15,527 nucleotides of DNA from JAKLDO01 sp035354435. GTDB taxonomy: Bacteria > UBP6 > UBA1177. The position numbers and the translations under genes were made by a program. Positions 13,858 through 15,527 of this stretch are shown here, in pieces (position 1 is the stretch's first letter; each line of letters begins with the position of its first letter). A model generated the notes under the pieces. The model was not told the origin of the DNA, searched no databases, and saw only the letters and a list, made by a program, of their open reading frames with translations. Location: assembly GCA_035354435.1 (NCBI GenBank), contig DAOQAY010000062.1, positions 1-15,527 of the forward strand, written 5' to 3'.

Positions 13858-15527
13858 TTTTCTTTTCAATAACCGCTATACCAAGTTCATCAAGCTGTAT
13901 CTGCTGGACAGGTGCCGGAGCCATGCTCATAAGACATGATGCGCTTGTAGTTTTGGGAAATGCAATGACATCTCTTATTGCATCGAGTCCGTTGATAAGC
14001 ATCATCAACCTGTCAAATCCGAGGGCAATTCCGCCATGAGGAGGAGCACCGAATTCAAGCGCTTCAATCAGAAATCCAAAATTCTCTTTTGCTTCTTCAT
14101 CAGAAATATTAAGGAATTTAAACACTTCCCTCTGTTTATCGGTGTTGTGAATTCTTATCGAACCGCCGCCTACTTCATAGCCGTTTATTACGATGTCGTA
14201 AGCTCTTGATGAGATCGTGCCGAGATCGTCACCTCGTTTTGCCGCCTCAAAATCAAAGTCTGTGAATGCGTGATGTTTTGCAGTCCATTTTCCAGTTTCT
14301 TCATCCACTTCAAAAGCTGGAAATTCAGTAACCCACAGCAGTTTATAGTCATTTTTGTCATAAATTGCATACTCTGCAGCAAGCCTTTTTCTTAAATTTC
14401 CCAAAGCTGTCAATGCAACACCCTTTTTATCTGCAACTATGAAAAGTGTTCCTCTTTCCGGAATCATCGCTTTTAAAGAATCAAGTTCAGCCGGTGAAAA
14501 GAACTTCAGAAGCGGAGAATCGAGCTCCCCGTTTTCCTTTTTGATCCATGCAAGCGCCTTCGCACCGTCACCCTGAACATCTTTTTCTATCTTTTTAATC
14601 TGATTTTTGCTTAATTCTGTCGACTTTCCTTCAAGAATGATCCCTTTGACCACCATTTTAGGATCAATTGCGGCATTTTTAAAAGCTGAAAAACCTGAAT
14701 CCATGAACATATTATCCAGTGAAATAAGCTCCATACCGAATCTCATATCGGGCTTGTCAGAACCGAACCTTTCCATAGCCTCGTTGAAAGACATCCTTAA
14801 AAAAGGTCTGGGGACATCAATATTTTTTATCTTTTTGAAAATGTCAACAAGCAGACCTTCAGTCATATTCATTACATCTTCTTCATTCACAAAGCTCATT
14901 TCAACATCTATCTGAGTGAATTCCGGCTGTCTGTCGGCTCTGAGCGCTTCATCCCTGAAACATTTAACTACCTGATAATATTTATCCATTCCTGCAACCA
15001 TCAGAAGCTGTTTAAAAACCTGCGGTGATTGCGGAAGAGCATAGAAAGAACCTTGGCTTATTCTGCTTGGAACAAGAAAATCCCTCGCTCCGCCCGGAGT
15101 ACTTTTCACAAGGACGGGCGTTTCAACTTCAATAAAACCGTTCCTGTCAAAATATTCGTGAATTACACCGCTCACCTTTGATCTTGCCACAAGACTGTGA
15201 AGAACATTGGATTTTCTTATATCGAGATAGCGGTACTTGAGCTTTATTGCATCAGCAGCATCTTTTCTATGATCGTAAGGCATCGGCTTTGAACTGTTCA
15301 GCAAAATGATTTCTGTTGCATCGATCTCAATGTCGCCGGTTGAATATTTGTTGGTACGGTTTTCTTTTCTGTCAATAACGATCCCTGTGATAGAAACAAC
15401 CGCTTCAAGGGCGAATTTTCCTGCCTTTTCAACAAGTTCAGGCTTATTGATAGCAACCTGTGTCATGCCATATCTATCTGAAACAATTAAAAAAAGTATG
15501 GGACCGAGTTCTCTTTTCTGGGTTATC
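13841..15527 (-). CDS. aspS: Aspartyl-tRNA synthetase, partial (N-terminus beyond window)
   Basis: A class II synthetase charging tRNA-Asp. The frame stays open upstream of the internal Met at 15466 to the window edge, adding ITQKRELGPILFLIVSDRYG, which matches the anticodon-binding OB fold of AspRS; about 23 N-terminal residues are missing. In visible numbering (561 residues), QSPQ is at 166-169, motif 2 FRDEALRADRQPEFTQIDVE at 190-209, a bacterial GAD insertion at about 275-400, GYEVGGGSIRIH at 449-460, and motif 3 GIALGFDRLMML at 499-510. The flipping-loop glutamate (E171 in E. coli) is replaced by glycine (STPGGARD, 142-149). The position of E. coli L30, histidine in non-discriminating enzymes, is Leu here, hinting at a discriminating enzyme. 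The end overlaps mlaE by 17 bases. Confidence 0.97.
   Translation of the reverse strand, partial: ITQKRELGPILFLIVSDRYGMTQVAINKPELVEKAGKFALEAVVSITGIVIDRKENRTNKYSTGDIEIDATEIILLNSSKPMPYDHRKDAADAIKLKYRYLDIRKSNVLHSLVARSKVSGVIHEYFDRNGFIEVETPVLVKSTPGGARDFLVPSRISQGSFYALPQSPQVFKQLLMVAGMDKYYQVVKCFRDEALRADRQPEFTQIDVEMSFVNEEDVMNMTEGLLVDIFKKIKNIDVPRPFLRMSFNEAMERFGSDKPDMRFGMELISLDNMFMDSGFSAFKNAAIDPKMVVKGIILEGKSTELSKNQIKKIEKDVQGDGAKALAWIKKENGELDSPLLKFFSPAELDSLKAMIPERGTLFIVADKKGVALTALGNLRKRLAAEYAIYDKNDYKLLWVTEFPAFEVDEETGKWTAKHHAFTDFDFEAAKRGDDLGTISSRAYDIVINGYEVGGGSIRIHNTDKQREVFKFLNISDEEAKENFGFLIEALEFGAPPHGGIALGFDRLMMLINGLDAIRDVIAFPKTTSASCLMSMAPAPVQQIQLDELGIAVIEKKNDGKD

Noticed and set aside
15464..15466. ATG at 15466 as the start of aspS
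   Set aside because: The frame is open further upstream to the window edge and encodes the conserved OB-fold sequence KRELGPILFLIVSDRYG, so this Met is internal and the gene is partial.

Overview
The window reads as a chromosomal contig from a low-GC, double-membraned bacterium, probably an uncultured lineage with Myxococcota- or deltaproteobacteria-like habits. The pointers are an MlaE/MlaF envelope lipid-transport pair, a lipoprotein with thrombospondin type-3 (TSP3) calcium-binding repeats, acidic Pro/Asp 'PDD' linkers on exported proteins, HEAT and degenerate HD-GYP proteins, and a bacterial-type aspartyl-tRNA synthetase. The phylum cannot be fixed from the sequence alone. No rRNA, tRNA, insertion sequence, CRISPR array or cas gene is visible. 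The longest stretches without a gene are about 120 bases. One run of exactly 100 Ns (5164-5263) is an assembly gap.

Layout from left to right. (1) A minus-strand operon, bases 2948 to 1: a CARF-like/PD-(D/E)xK nuclease resembling Card1 (DUF1887), a SAM methyltransferase with two CxxC pairs joined to it by a TAATG stop/start overlap, and a TerC/Alx-type membrane protein cut by the window edge. (2) A divergent chemoreceptor gene (3072-4760). Its promoter overlaps that of the nuclease operon around a 19-bp near-palindrome. (3) A convergent minus-strand TSP3-repeat lipoprotein (4762-6294) interrupted by the N gap, with a good sigma70-type promoter. (4) A minus-strand two-gene operon (9670-6377): a HEAT-repeat protein followed by a catalytically degenerate HD-GYP protein. 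The two share an N-terminal module. (5) A lone plus-strand MoxR AAA+ ATPase (9794-10735). (6) A minus-strand operon running from the right edge to 10732: aspS (5' end outside the window), a STAS-MlaE permease, the MlaF ATPase, and a secreted beta-propeller-like protein with three Asp boxes, an acidic linker and a Gly-Cys-Gly-Cys-Ser tail.

Several start codons were moved from the longest-ORF position because ribosome binding sites decide them: MlaF 12806, the propeller protein 12057 and the permease 13857. Two genes at the edges (TerC on the left, AspRS on the right) run out of the window and are partial. The most unusual elements are the apparently orphan CARF-type nuclease operon, the HEAT/dead-HD-GYP pair, and the exported protein with a cysteine-containing C-terminal tail.
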